NCBI RefSeq assembly: GCF_014207985.1
Contig: NZ_JACHMI010000001.1
Location: forward strand, 8,229,001 to 8,293,000
Direction of reading: 5' to 3'
Length of the DNA: 64,000 nt
Source of the DNA: Nonomuraea rubra
Lineage (GTDB): Bacteria > Actinomycetota > Actinomycetes > Streptosporangiales > Streptosporangiaceae
The notes under the pieces were generated by a model. The model was not told where the DNA came from, ran no database searches, and was given only the letters and a program-made list of their open reading frames with translations. Positions 16,091 through 24,733 of the stretch are shown piece by piece (the stretch's first letter is position 1; each line of letters starts with the position of its first letter). The translations under genes were made by a program, and so were the position numbers.

Positions 16091-16843
16091 GCCCGCAGGG
16101 CTGGGCTGGCGGAGCCGCGGCTGGTGGTCGCGCTCAAGCCGGGAGGCGACGGCGGGCTGCTGCCGGACGTACTGGCCGCCTACCGGGCGCGGCCCGGGGC
16201 GGTGGCGGTGGAGCTGGCACTGTGCGGGGTGGCGGAGCGGGCGCGGCTGGTGCGCGACGGGACGGCGGACGTGGCGTTCCTGCACCGCCCGTACGAGGAC
16301 CTGACGGGGTTCGACAGCGAGCCGCTGCTGGTGGAGGCGAACGTGGCCGTCATGGCGTCGGGCCACCCGCTGGCGGGCCGCGACCACGTGCGCCTGGCCG
16401 AACTCGACGCCGGCCCGCCGCCGCGCTGGCCCGGGTCCCACCAGGAGGTGGGCGATCCGGCGATGCTGATGCAGCTCGTCGCGCTGGGGCGGCTCGTCGT
16501 GGTGGCGCCGGAGTCGGTACACGACCAGGTGCGGCGGGATCTGACGTGCGTGCCGGTGCTGGACGCGGAGCCGACCACCGTGGTGCTGGCCTGGCCGGAG
16601 GGGGCCCGGTCGCGGCCACTGGCCGAGTTCGTCCGCACGGCGGCGGAGATCGCCGCGATCCGCACAGGGGCGGAGGCCGCCACGATCCGCACAGGGACGG
16701 AGGTCGCCGCGCGGCGCACCAGCGCGGAGACCGCCCCACACCATGCGGCGGCGGACGTCGCGGCGCCTCGTACGGCGGCGGAGGTTGTGGCTCGGGCCTC
16801 GGGTGGGGTGGGGACTTTTCGGGATCGCTCCCACCGGGAATAG
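16090..16843 (+). pseudogene. LysR-family regulator lacking its DNA-binding domain
   Basis: From about 16095 the plus frame encodes a LysR substrate-binding domain: LVVALKPGGDGGLLPDVLAA, VADVAFLHRP-like TADVAFLHRP, VMASGHPLAGRDHVRLAEL and ALGRLVVVAPESV. The winged-helix N-terminus that should precede it is missing; upstream lies the SDR remnant in opposite orientation. After about 16630 the frame turns into degenerate 9-codon repeats (IRTGAEAAT, IRTGTEVAA) and ends with no homology. The product, if made, could bind a ligand but not DNA. Confidence 0.7.
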
Positions 16844-16881
16844 CCGTCTCAAGATCGAAGACTCATGGGGGGTGGGGCGGG

Positions 16882-17304
16882 ATGCCGTTGAACGTGGCGG
16901 AGCGGGAGGCGTTCCTGGCGGAGTCGCACATCGCCAGCCTGGCGGTGGAGGCGGGCGACGGCCGGGCGCCGCTGGTCGTACCGGTCTGGTACGACTACAG
17001 CCCCGGCGGCGAGATCCGGTTCCTGACGGACGGCGGCTCGCACAAGGCCAGGCTCATCGCGAAGACGGGCCGGTTCTCGATACTGGCGCAGCGAGTCAGT
17101 CCCACCTACCGCTACGTGTCGGTGGAGGGCCCGGTGGTGCGCTCGGGCCCGACGACGCTGGACGACCTGACCCGCATCTCCGCCCGCTACCTGCCGCCGG
17201 ACGCGGTGTCCGGCTACGTCCAGGGGTCGGACCTCAACGTGCTGGTGACGTTCAGGATGCGCCCGGAACACTGGCTCTCGGCCGACCTGGGCGCCCTGAG
17301 CTGA
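16882..17304 (+). CDS. Pyridoxamine 5'-phosphate oxidase-family flavin/F420-binding protein
   Basis: The 140-aa protein starts at an ATG behind GGGGCGGG. It has the split-barrel fold motifs of the PNPOx-like superfamily: LAESHIASLAV, PLVVPVWYDYSPGGEIRFLT, SHKARLIAKTGRFSILAQ and YRYVSVEGPV. Members bind FMN or F420 and reduce varied substrates, and in actinobacteria many are F420-dependent. The cofactor cannot be decided from the sequence. It stands alone between the LysR remnant and dapD on the same strand. Confidence 0.85.
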   Translation: MPLNVAEREAFLAESHIASLAVEAGDGRAPLVVPVWYDYSPGGEIRFLTDGGSHKARLIAKTGRFSILAQRVSPTYRYVSVEGPVVRSGPTTLDDLTRISARYLPPDAVSGYVQGSDLNVLVTFRMRPEHWLSADLGALS

Positions 17305-17388
17305 GGGCCCCCATGAGTACGGTGGCTGACGCCGGCAGCCTCCTGAGGGCGGCTCTGATGTCGGCGGCCTGCCATGGGCCGGGCTGCC

Positions 17389-17417
17389 GCCCACACCGCG
17401 GGGGCCCACACCGCGGG
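17389..17417. repeat. 14-bp direct repeat pair
   Basis: GCCCACACCGCGGG occurs at 17389-17402 and 17404-17417, in the non-coding stretch before dapD. Function unknown. Confidence 0.5.
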
Positions 17418-17500
17418 TCGACACCGCCGGCCTTGGGGGCCGGGGATGAGGGCGGTGGGGGCGTCGGGGTGCCTGCGGGCCCGGGCTGACCTGGAAACGG

Positions 17501-17506
17501 TATTTT
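17501..17506 (+). promoter_or_regulatory. -10 box, probable leaderless dapD promoter
   Basis: TATTTT ends 8 nt before the dapD GTG. No Shine-Dalgarno is present. Confidence 0.5.
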
Positions 17507-17513
17507 TGGGGCC

Positions 17514-18479
17514 GTGACTGCTTTCGATCCCACCTCGACCGGCGCGTTCGGCGTCGGCCTCGCCACCATCGCCGCCGACGGCACCGTACTCGACACCTGG
17601 TTCCCCGCCCCCGAGCTGGGCGACGCGCCCCATCCGGGCACCCAGCGGCTCTCCGCCGACGAGGCCGGCGAGCTGGCCGGGCTGGCCGGCTCCGACGCGG
17701 CGCGGGGCGTGGAGGTGGTGGCCGTGCGCACCGGCATCGCCAAGCTCTCCGAGGCGCCCGTGGACGCGCACGACGTCTACCTGCGTCTTCATCTGCTCTC
17801 GTCCCGCCTGGTCCGGCCGCACGGCGTCAACCTGGACGGCATCTTCGGCCTGCTGGCCAACGTGGTGTGGACGAACTTCGGCCCCTGCCCGGTGCCGGAC
17901 TTCGAGCGTACGCGGCTACGGCTGCGGGCCAGGGGCGCGGTGACGGTGTACGGGGTGGACAAGTTCCCGCGGATGGTCGACTACGTCATGCCGGCGGGTG
18001 TCCGGATCGCCGACGCGGACCGGGTCCGGCTGGGCGCCCACCTGGCCGCCGGCACCACGGTCATGCACGAGGGCTTCGTGAACTTCAACGCCGGCACGCT
18101 CGGCAGCTCGATGATCGAGGGCCGGGTCTCGGCCGGCGTGGTCGTCGGCGACGGCTCCGACGTGGGCGGCGGCGCCTCGATCATGGGGACGCTGTCGGGC
18201 GGCGGCAAGCAGGTCATCTCGATCGGCGAGCGTTGCCTGCTGGGCGCCAACTCGGGCCTGGGCATCTCGCTGGGCGACGACTGCGTGGTGGAGGCGGGCC
18301 TGTACGTCACGGCGGGCACGCGGGTCACGCTGCCGGACGGCACGGTCGTCAAGGCGGCCGAGCTGTCGGGCTCCAACGGCATCCTGCTGCGGCGCAACTC
18401 CCAGTCGGGCGCGGTGGAGGCCCTCCCCCGCAAGGGCGGCGGCATCGAACTCAACGCCGCCCTCCACGCCAACGACTGA
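17514..18479 (+). CDS. dapD: 2,3,4,5-tetrahydropyridine-2,6-dicarboxylate N-succinyltransferase
   Basis: The 321-aa protein is the actinobacterial-type DapD. An N-terminal alpha/beta domain (about 1-110) precedes a left-handed beta-helix of hexapeptide repeats (about 165-275) containing [34 protein letters not shown] and [17 protein letters not shown], then a short C-terminal domain. It transfers succinyl from succinyl-CoA to tetrahydrodipicolinate in the lysine and meso-diaminopimelate pathway, and works as a homotrimer. No other dap gene is nearby. A perfect hairpin terminator follows. Confidence 0.95.
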   Translation: MTAFDPTSTGAFGVGLATIAADGTVLDTWFPAPELGDAPHPGTQRLSADEAGELAGLAGSDAARGVEVVAVRTGIAKLSEAPVDAHDVYLRLHLLSSRLVRPHGVNLDGIFGLLANVVWTNFGPCPVPDFERTRLRLRARGAVTVYGVDKFPRMVDYVMPAGVRIADADRVRLGAHLAAGTTVMHEGFVNFNAGTLGSSMIEGRVSAGVVVGDGSDVGGGASIMGTLSGGGKQVISIGERCLLGANSGLGISLGDDCVVEAGLYVTAGTRVTLPDGTVVKAAELSGSNGILLRRNSQSGAVEALPRKGGGIELNAALHAND

Positions 18480-18496
18480 CCCACTGGCAGAACACC

Positions 18497-18530
18497 GATG
18501 GGGCAGCGCCCGGACGAACGCTGCCCCATC
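18497..18530 (+). terminator. dapD terminator
   Basis: A perfect 12-bp stem (18497-18508 with 18519-18530) has a 10-nt loop and is followed by a T-rich GTCGTTTC. Confidence 0.8.
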
Positions 18531-18819
18531 GTCGTTTCATGCCACAGGGCGTCGCCGGGCCGGCCTGCTTCAGCGGGCAAGCCTGGACCCCCGGTAGCCC
18601 GGCTGCTCCTTGAACCACGGAGACGGCCCACGTGGGCTCGCGTAACGGCGCTCAGCCGGTGAAGGGTCAGAGGCCGTTACATGGAGGGCCGCCCGCCGGA
18701 GTGCGGCGGGTGGCGGGCCACGTCGCAGCGTAAAAGAAGGGGCATCACGCCGCGATCAGAGATCGCCGCACACACGGCGGGGTCACGGAGAGTCGCCGCA
18801 CGCACGGCGGGTCACAAGG
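18531..18819. other. Hairpin-rich non-coding region between convergent dapD and pyk
   Basis: No credible ORF. It contains a GTAACGGC/GCCGTTAC inverted repeat enclosing about 30 nt (about 18633-18680) and a CCCGCCG/CGGCGGG hairpin (18692-18710). Two near-identical copies of TCGCCGCAC-A/G-CACGGCGGG (about 18763-18784 and 18793-18814) each form a small hairpin just past the pyk stop. They probably terminate pyk; the rest is unexplained. Confidence 0.5.
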
Positions 18820-20250
18820 TCAGTGCGCGTGGGAGACCGCGGAGCCGATTGTGTGGACGCGCAGGGCGTTCGTCGAGCCCGGGGTGCCGGGAGGCGAGCC
18901 GGCCACGATGACGACCTTGTCGCCCTTCTCCAGCCGCCCCAGCGACAGCAGCGACGCCTCCACCTGCCGCACCATGTCGTCCGTGTGGTGCACGAACGGC
19001 ACGTGGAACGTCTCCACCCCCCACGTCAGCGACAGCTGCCCCCGCACGTGCGGCGCGGAGGTGAAGGCGAGCAGCGGGATCGGCGAGCGGTAGCGGGCCA
19101 GCCGGCGCGCCGTCTCCCCCGACATCGTGAACGCCACCAGCGCCTTGGCCCCCACGATCGCCCCGACCTCGGCCGCGGCGCGGGCGATGGCGCCGCCGGT
19201 GGTCTCCGGCATGCGCTCCAGCGTGTGGGTGGCGTGCAGGGAGGACTTCTCCGCGGCGCAGGCGATGCGGTCCATCGTGGAGACGGCCTCGATCGGGTAG
19301 TTGCCGACCGAGGTCTCGCCCGACAACATGACCGCGTCGGCGCCGTCCATGACCGCGTAGGCCACGTCGGAGGCCTCGGCGCGGGTGGGGCGCGGGGCGT
19401 TCATCATCGAGTCGAGCATCTGGGTGGCGACGATGACCGGGCGGGCCTTCTCGCGGCAGAGCTCGATGATCCGCCGCTGCACGATCGGGACCTGCTCCAG
19501 CGGCAGCTCGACGCCGAGGTCGCCGCGGGCGACCATGATGCCGTCGAACGCCTCGACGATGTCGGGGAGGCGGTCGACGGCCTGCGGCTTCTCGATCTTG
19601 GCGAGCAGCGGGAGGCGGACGGCCTCCTGCTCCATGATGTTGCGCACCACGTCGGCGTCGGACGGGCGGCGGACGAAGGACAGGGCGATCATGTCGAAGC
19701 CGGTGCGCAGCGCCCAGCGCAGGTCGGCCTCGTCCTTGTCGGTGAGCGCCGGGGCGCTGACGTTGACGCCCGGCAGGTTGAGGCCCTTGTTGTCGGAGAT
19801 CATGCCGCCGATGACGACGCGGGTGATGATGCGCTCGCCGTCGACGCGGGTGGCCTCCAGCACGAGGCGGCCGTCGTCGACGAGGATCGTGTCACCGGGG
19901 CGGACGTCCTTGGGCAGCCCCTTGTAGGTGGTGGAGACCTGCTCGCGGTCGCCCGGCACGTCTTCGGTGGTGATGGTGAAGACGTCGCCGAAGCCCAGCC
20001 TGACGGGGCCTTCCTCGAACGTGCCGACACGGATCTTGGGGCCCTGCAGGTCGGCGAGCACGCCTACACCGCGGCCGAGGTCGGCCGCCACCGCCTTGAC
20101 CCGGTCGTAAACCTCTCTGTGCAGGTCATGATTGCCATGGCTGAGGTTGAACCGTGCCACGTCCATGCCCGCGGCGATCAGCTCGCGGAGGCGTTCTTCC
20201 GAGGATGTGGCGGGGCCTAGAGTGCAGACGATTTTCGCGCGACGAGTCAC
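18820..20250 (-). CDS. pyk: Pyruvate kinase
   Basis: The 476-aa enzyme is of normal length. Motifs include TRRAKIVCTLGPAT at the N-terminus, the catalytic-region signature LPLLAKIEKPQAVD with the essential Lys, MVARGDLGVELP, VIVATQMLDSM and DGADAVMLSGETSVG. The last domain (about 350-476) carries the allosteric site. It makes pyruvate and ATP from phosphoenolpyruvate and ADP in the last step of glycolysis. The frame is open upstream to 21081 but the GTG at 20250 is the family start. A TAAGGT box ends 8 nt before it. Confidence 0.96.
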   Translation of the reverse strand: MTRRAKIVCTLGPATSSEERLRELIAAGMDVARFNLSHGNHDLHREVYDRVKAVAADLGRGVGVLADLQGPKIRVGTFEEGPVRLGFGDVFTITTEDVPGDREQVSTTYKGLPKDVRPGDTILVDDGRLVLEATRVDGERIITRVVIGGMISDNKGLNLPGVNVSAPALTDKDEADLRWALRTGFDMIALSFVRRPSDADVVRNIMEQEAVRLPLLAKIEKPQAVDRLPDIVEAFDGIMVARGDLGVELPLEQVPIVQRRIIELCREKARPVIVATQMLDSMMNAPRPTRAEASDVAYAVMDGADAVMLSGETSVGNYPIEAVSTMDRIACAAEKSSLHATHTLERMPETTGGAIARAAAEVGAIVGAKALVAFTMSGETARRLARYRSPIPLLAFTSAPHVRGQLSLTWGVETFHVPFVHHTDDMVRQVEASLLSLGRLEKGDKVVIVAGSPPGTPGSTNALRVHTIGSAVSHAH

Positions 20251-20257
20251 GAGTCCT

Positions 20258-20263
20258 ACCTTA
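20258..20263 (-). promoter_or_regulatory. -10 box of pyk
   Basis: TAAGGT on the minus strand ends 8 nt before the GTG. An AGGA lies only 3 nt before the GTG, too close to be a good ribosome-binding site. Confidence 0.4.
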
Positions 20264-20285
20264 ATTGGTACAGACCACTTGGCAG

Positions 20286-20636
20286 TCACTGACGACGGAG
20301 AACGTACCCGACGTAGGAGAACAGAACGAGAACGGCAACCCCAAGTCGCGCCAAGTTCGTGTACTCCTCCGGGTAGATCACTCCCTCGATGTAGTGGTCG
20401 ATGAAGCCGCTGGCGGGTAACCCCTCCTGGCCCGCGCCGTGGCGCGCCCAGTCCTCGGCGAGGGTGAGGGGGCACTCGACGCCGGCCACGACCGAGAGTA
20501 CGCCCCAGGCGGCGACGGCGAGGTGCGCCCAGATCGTACGCCGCCAGCGCCAGGCGAGGAACCCGCCCACGGCCATGTAGAGGAGAAAGGCGAAGTGCAC
20601 CACCATCGCGGCGTCCGCGAGAAGGCGATACATCAT
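20286..20636 (-). CDS. DUF2784 family membrane protein
   Basis: The 116-aa protein has about four hydrophobic segments and matches DUF2784, with MVVHFAFLLYMAVGGFLAWR, the conserved GVECPLTLAEDW and the FIDHYIEGVIYPEEY stretch. Function unknown. The start (ATGATG at 20636) overlaps the protease stop as ATGA, so the two are translationally coupled. The coupling suggests the membrane protein acts with, or simply follows, the secreted protease. Confidence 0.85.
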   Translation of the reverse strand: MMYRLLADAAMVVHFAFLLYMAVGGFLAWRWRRTIWAHLAVAAWGVLSVVAGVECPLTLAEDWARHGAGQEGLPASGFIDHYIEGVIYPEEYTNLARLGVAVLVLFSYVGYVLRRQ

Positions 20637-22270
20637 GGTTCGACGGTAGCGGCCTTCCAGGCGTCCACGATGCCGTGGCCGTAGAATCCGTTGTCGGACG
20701 GGGCTCCCTCGCACGCGTGCGTCTCGGTCTGCCCGAAGATCTTGTACACGTACTGGCGGGGCGTCGGGCAGGCCCTCTGCGTGGCGGTCTTGTAGAGGAG
20801 CTGCTCGACCGTGGCCGGGGCGAGGTCGAGCCCGCCCTTGCCGGGCTTGCCGAAGCGGCTGACGATGATCGCCGCGACGCCGGCGGCGTGCGGCGAGGCC
20901 ATCGAGGTGCCTTCGAGGTACTGGTAGTAGGAGCAGGTGCCGCCGGTGCAGTCCTTGACGACGTCGGCGCCCTTGGGCTCGCCCTTGGCGTCGATGCGGC
21001 CTGCCGCGCGCAGCACGTGCTCGGGCGCGGCGGCCAGGATCGACCGGGTGGCCTGGGTGCCCTGCCCGTCGAGCACGTCACCGCCCGGCGCCGACAGGTC
21101 GGTCTGCTCGTTGCCGTAGTCGCTGTAGACGGCCTTGCGCCCGGACGGGCCCAGGGCCGAGACGGAGATGACGCCGTTGGACTCGGCGGGCACGTTGATG
21201 CAGGAGTTGTCGACCTGGCGCTCCTTCTCGTCGCCCTTCGGGTAGCCGGGGCTCTGCTTGTCGACCTGGGGGTGGCCGAGGTCGGTCGAGCCGTTGCCGA
21301 GGGCGGAGACCAGCGTGACGCCGCGCTGGCGGGCGTAGTCGAGGGCGCGTTGCATGCCGGTGATGATGGCCTGCTGTTCGAGCTGCTGCTTCCTGGTGTC
21401 GGACTTGTTGTTCGCGCAGTTGAACAGCCAGGGGTCGACGAAGTAGCTCATGTTCACGACGTCCACGCCGATGTCGCCGGCGTAGGTGAGGGCGTCGAGG
21501 CTGGGCTTGAGGAAGAAGAAGCCTGAGTCCTGGCCCGCCCTGAGGTTCACGATCTGCACGCCCGGGGCGACGCCGGCGATGCCCAGGCCGTTCAGCGGGG
21601 AGGCGATGGTGCTGGCGACGTGGGTGCCGTGGCCGTCGTCGTCCACGTCCACGGCGTCCTTGCAGCCGGACGCCTCGCAGGGGCCGTCCAGCGTCTCGCC
21701 GTACTCGTCCTTGGGCTTGTCGGTGACGAAGTTGCGGCTGAGCTCGCGGTTGAAGTTGGGGGCGATGTCGGGGTGCTTGCCGTCCACGCCGGTGTCGATG
21801 ACGCCGACGAGGACCTGCCGGGTGCCGGGCGCCTTGGCGTGGGCGCGGTCGGCTCCGATCATGCGCATGTCCCACTGGCGGCCCGCGAGCGGCTCTCCCT
21901 TGGTCTTGGTGAACGCCTTCTCATCGGGGAACGCGGCCCTGCGGGCGGCGGCCTCCGTGGCGGGGCGGGAGGTGGCGTAGCCGATGCGGCGGTCCGGGGA
22001 GACGCCGGCGATGGCCGGGTCCGCGCCCACGGCCTCCTCGAACCCGGAGCCCGAGCCGGCGGCCATGAGGTAGCCGAGCCTGGTGTCGGCGGAGATCGTG
22101 GTGCCGCCGGCGCGTTCGACGGCGGCCTCGGCCTGGCGTTGCTTGCCGAAGTCGTAGAAGACGAGGAATTCGGCCTGCGGGGTGGCGGCCTCGCGGGACG
22201 CGGCCGGCGTGCAGGCGCCGAGCGCGACCACGGCGGCCAGCGCCGTCAAGCCCGAGGCGACCCGCCGCAT
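20633..22270 (-). CDS. S8 (subtilisin-like) serine protease, lipoprotein
   Basis: The 545-aa protein starts behind GGGGGAAGA. Its signal peptide ends in lipobox LGAC (Cys20), so it is probably anchored outside the membrane. A prodomain-like region (about 30-110) precedes the catalytic domain with Asp159 in VIDTGVDG, His214 in DDGHGTHVAS and the Ser in LEGTSMASPHAAG. Insertions carrying Cys pairs (GPCEASGCKD, LFNCANN with DNSCINV, KDCTGGTCSYY) suggest several disulfides. The substrate is unknown. A coupled DUF2784 gene follows. Long frames on the opposite strand are GC-bias shadows. Confidence 0.92.
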   Translation of the reverse strand: MRRVASGLTALAAVVALGACTPAASREAATPQAEFLVFYDFGKQRQAEAAVERAGGTTISADTRLGYLMAAGSGSGFEEAVGADPAIAGVSPDRRIGYATSRPATEAAARRAAFPDEKAFTKTKGEPLAGRQWDMRMIGADRAHAKAPGTRQVLVGVIDTGVDGKHPDIAPNFNRELSRNFVTDKPKDEYGETLDGPCEASGCKDAVDVDDDGHGTHVASTIASPLNGLGIAGVAPGVQIVNLRAGQDSGFFFLKPSLDALTYAGDIGVDVVNMSYFVDPWLFNCANNKSDTRKQQLEQQAIITGMQRALDYARQRGVTLVSALGNGSTDLGHPQVDKQSPGYPKGDEKERQVDNSCINVPAESNGVISVSALGPSGRKAVYSDYGNEQTDLSAPGGDVLDGQGTQATRSILAAAPEHVLRAAGRIDAKGEPKGADVVKDCTGGTCSYYQYLEGTSMASPHAAGVAAIIVSRFGKPGKGGLDLAPATVEQLLYKTATQRACPTPRQYVYKIFGQTETHACEGAPSDNGFYGHGIVDAWKAATVEP

Positions 22271-22366
22271 TCTTCCCCCATCCGCCGACTTGCCGCAGAA
22301 CCTGAATCTTCCCGACAGTAATCCCCTGATGCAACTTAGTGGTGAAATTTCGGTCGAATACGACGA

Positions 22367-22391
22367 AGCGGACCTCCATCGGAGGTCCGCT
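22367..22391 (-). terminator. Terminator hairpin downstream of the aldo/keto reductase gene
   Basis: A perfect 11-bp stem (22367-22377 with 22381-22391) with a 3-nt loop lies about 90 nt beyond the reductase stop and before the protease gene. Confidence 0.65.
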
Positions 22392-22482
22392 CCGTCCCTG
22401 GCCAGAGCCGCCGCGCCGGGCCCGCGCCGCTCCTGGCCCGCGTCCCGGTCAGGCCCTCGCAGTGGTGCGCCGGCCGCGCCGT

Positions 22483-23544
22483 TCAGCGGGCCGGATCGAG
22501 CGTGACGCCGCCCGAGATGACCCCGCGCGACATCGGCCGCCGCAGGAACTCGTGCGGGAAGCCCAGGTCCACCTCACTGGCCTCGGCGAGCGTGGCGATC
22601 TGCGCGCCGGTGAAGCGCACGTCGAGCGCGCCCAGGTTGTCCTCGAGCTGGGCGAGCGTCCGGGCGCCGACGATGGGCGCCGTCACGGCGGGCTCCAGCA
22701 GCGTCCAGGCCAGCGCCACCTGCGACGGCGTCGCGCCCAGCTCGTCCGCCACCCGCTTGACCACCTCGGCGATGCCGAGCGAGCGCTCGGTTAGGGAGCC
22801 GTTGGCCGCCGCCACGTTCTTGCGGGTGCCCGACGGGTCGGCGGAGATCTCGTGGGACAGGTCAGCCCGGGTGTACTTGCCGGTGAGCACGCCGCTGCCC
22901 AGCGGCGACCAGGGGATGACCCCGAGGCCCAGCTCGCGGCCCATGGGGATCAGGTCGCGCTCCCCCGTCCGCTCGATCAGGCTGTACTCGATCTGCAGGG
23001 CGATCAGCGGCGACCAGCCGCGCAGGTCGGCGATGGCCTGCATGCGCGACACCTGCCAGGCGGGCGTGTCGGAGATGCCGACGTAGAGCACCTTGCCCAT
23101 CCTGACGAGGTCGTCCATGGCGCGCAGGATCTCCTCCACAGGGGTGGTGAAGTCCCAGGCGTGCAGGTAGAGCAGGTCGAGGTGGTCGGTGCCGAGGCGG
23201 CGCAGGCTGGCCTCGACGGACCGGACCATGCTCTTGCGGTGGTTGCCGCCCGAGTTCGGGTCACCCTGGCGCCTGGCCATGCTGTACTTCGTGGCCAGCA
23301 CGAGCTGCTCGCGCCGCCCGGCCGCGAACTCGCCGACCAAGGTCTCGGCGGTGCCGTTGGTGTACTGGCTGGCGGTGTCGATGAAGTTGCCGCCGCGCTC
23401 CACGTAGGCGTCGAAGATGCGGCGGGACTCCTCCTTGTCCGAGCCCCAGCCCCAGTCGGTCCCGAACGTCATCGTGCCCAGCGACAGCGGCGAGACCCGC
23501 AGGCCGGAACGGCCCAGCAAGCGGTAGGTGTCAAGAGTTGTCAT
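22483..23544 (-). CDS. Aldo/keto reductase
   Basis: The 353-aa NADPH-dependent oxidoreductase has the AKR TIM-barrel tetrad: Asp and Tyr in NFIDTASQYTNG, Lys in LATKYSM and His in LYLHAWDF. The coenzyme-binding end is visible as WTLLEPAVTAPIVGARTLAQ. It resembles the YgaZ/YghZ-like group of bacterial AKRs, which act on aldehydes or ketones; the natural substrate is unknown. The start chosen (MTTLDTYRLLG at 23544) has a weak ribosome-binding site; an ATG at 23574 is possible. It is divergent from an MmyB-type regulator, its likely controller. Confidence 0.9.
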   Translation of the reverse strand: MTTLDTYRLLGRSGLRVSPLSLGTMTFGTDWGWGSDKEESRRIFDAYVERGGNFIDTASQYTNGTAETLVGEFAAGRREQLVLATKYSMARRQGDPNSGGNHRKSMVRSVEASLRRLGTDHLDLLYLHAWDFTTPVEEILRAMDDLVRMGKVLYVGISDTPAWQVSRMQAIADLRGWSPLIALQIEYSLIERTGERDLIPMGRELGLGVIPWSPLGSGVLTGKYTRADLSHEISADPSGTRKNVAAANGSLTERSLGIAEVVKRVADELGATPSQVALAWTLLEPAVTAPIVGARTLAQLEDNLGALDVRFTGAQIATLAEASEVDLGFPHEFLRRPMSRGVISGGVTLDPAR

Positions 23545-23684
23545 GCGTCCAAGCGTGCTCGGGGCGCGAGCCATGGGTAAGGGAAGGCTCTTCCTGGGAT
23601 CGGCCGTCCCAGGCAGCGCCCGCGACGGACGCGCGGCGGGTACGCGGCTCCGGGCAGTGCGCGGCCGGGGCGGGCCTGCGGCCG

Positions 23685-23690
23685 TAAGAT
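23685..23690 (+). promoter_or_regulatory. -10 box, probable leaderless promoter of the MmyB-type regulator
   Basis: TAAGAT ends 8 nt before the ATG at 23698. No Shine-Dalgarno is present. Confidence 0.5.
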
Positions 23691-23697
23691 CTAGGCG

Positions 23698-24537
23698 ATG
23701 AGCACCGTCGACCAGACCCGCGAGCTCGCGGCCTTCCTGCGGACGCGCCGCGAGCGGCTGCGCCCCGGCGACGTCGAGCTGCCGGCGCGCCGCACCCACC
23801 GCCGCACGCCGGGGCTGCGCAGGGAAGAGGTCGCGGAGCTGGCCGGCGTCAGCGTCGACTACGTGATCCGGCTGGAGCAGGGGCGCGGGCTGCGGCCCTC
23901 ACCCGAGGTGCTGGAGGCGCTGGCCGCGGCGCTGCGGCTGAGCGAGGACGAGCGGCTCTACCTGTTCGACCTGGCCCGGCAGCGGCCGACCAGCAGGCCC
24001 GAGCGCGAGGGCCCGGCCGGCGACGAGGCCGGGCCACTGTCCCGGCTGGTCCTGGACCTGTCGCCGCTGCCGGCCATGGTGGTCAATCACCGCTTCGACA
24101 TCATCGCGTGGAACCCGGAGATGGCCGGCCTGATGCTCGACTTCGGCAGCCTGCCGCCGAGGCAGCGCAACAGCCTGTGGTTGTGCATGCTGCACCCGGG
24201 CCTGGACCACTTCTTCCGCGACAGGGAGCGCACGGTGCGCGAGGGCATCGCCGACCTGCGGGCCTCCTGGGCGGCCCATCCCGACGACAAGCGCCTGGCG
24301 GACCTGGTCGAGGAGCTGACCTCGGGCAACGAGGAGTTCGCCCGGTTGTGGGCGATGCGCGACGTGCGGGTCAACGCCAGGGGGCAGAAGCGGCTGCGGC
24401 ACGCCACGGAAGGGCCGCTGACGGTCGAGTACGAGGTGCTGGCCCCGCTGCAGGCGCCCGGGCAGCGGCTGATCATCTACCGGGCCGCCGACCCGGACTC
24501 GCAGCGCGTGCTCGACGCCGTCGCGCGGGCCTGCTGA
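23698..24537 (+). CDS. XRE-type regulator with MmyB-like ligand-binding domain
   Basis: The 279-aa protein has an N-terminal helix-turn-helix (about 5-85; LRREEVAELAGVSVDYVIRLEQGRG is the recognition region) and a C-terminal PAS-like MmyB domain (about 105-275) with PAMVVNHRFDIIAWNPEMAGL and the DVRVNARGQKRLRHATEGPL motif. Such regulators in actinobacteria are usually divergent from an oxidoreductase gene and repress it until a fatty-acid-like ligand binds. The divergent aldo/keto reductase fits. The 153-nt shared promoter region should hold the operator. Confidence 0.9.
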   Translation: MSTVDQTRELAAFLRTRRERLRPGDVELPARRTHRRTPGLRREEVAELAGVSVDYVIRLEQGRGLRPSPEVLEALAAALRLSEDERLYLFDLARQRPTSRPEREGPAGDEAGPLSRLVLDLSPLPAMVVNHRFDIIAWNPEMAGLMLDFGSLPPRQRNSLWLCMLHPGLDHFFRDRERTVREGIADLRASWAAHPDDKRLADLVEELTSGNEEFARLWAMRDVRVNARGQKRLRHATEGPLTVEYEVLAPLQAPGQRLIIYRAADPDSQRVLDAVARAC

Positions 24538-24700
24538 CCCCCTCGGCCGGGCCGTGACCACGCGGACGGCCAAGGACGCGCACGTGACGGCGCCCGGCCC
24601 CGTGCGGGTTCAGCGGGCGTTTCCCTGGAGGCCCTCGGCCACGTGCGGCGGGTGGGGTGACGTCGGCTTGCCGTAAAGGACGGTGGCCGTGAAACGACAA

Positions 24701-24725
24701 CGGCCCGGCTGTGGAAGCCGGGCCG
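24701..24725 (-). terminator. gltD terminator
   Basis: A perfect 10-bp stem (24701-24710 with 24716-24725) with a 5-nt loop lies 9 nt past the gltD stop. On the minus strand TTGTCGTTTC follows it. Confidence 0.8.
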
Positions 24726-24733
24726 TGCAGCCG

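Noticed and set aside
16090..16843. Functional LysR regulator of the PNPOx-like gene
   Set aside because: The DNA-binding domain is absent and no alternative upstream frame supplies one.
17214..17822. Minus-strand ORF before dapD
   Set aside because: Antisense to PNPOx-like and dapD coding regions, product low complexity.
18820..21081. Pyruvate kinase with a 277-residue N-terminal extension
   Set aside because: The extension is the shadow of the protease and DUF2784 genes; the family start and a -10 box are at 20250.
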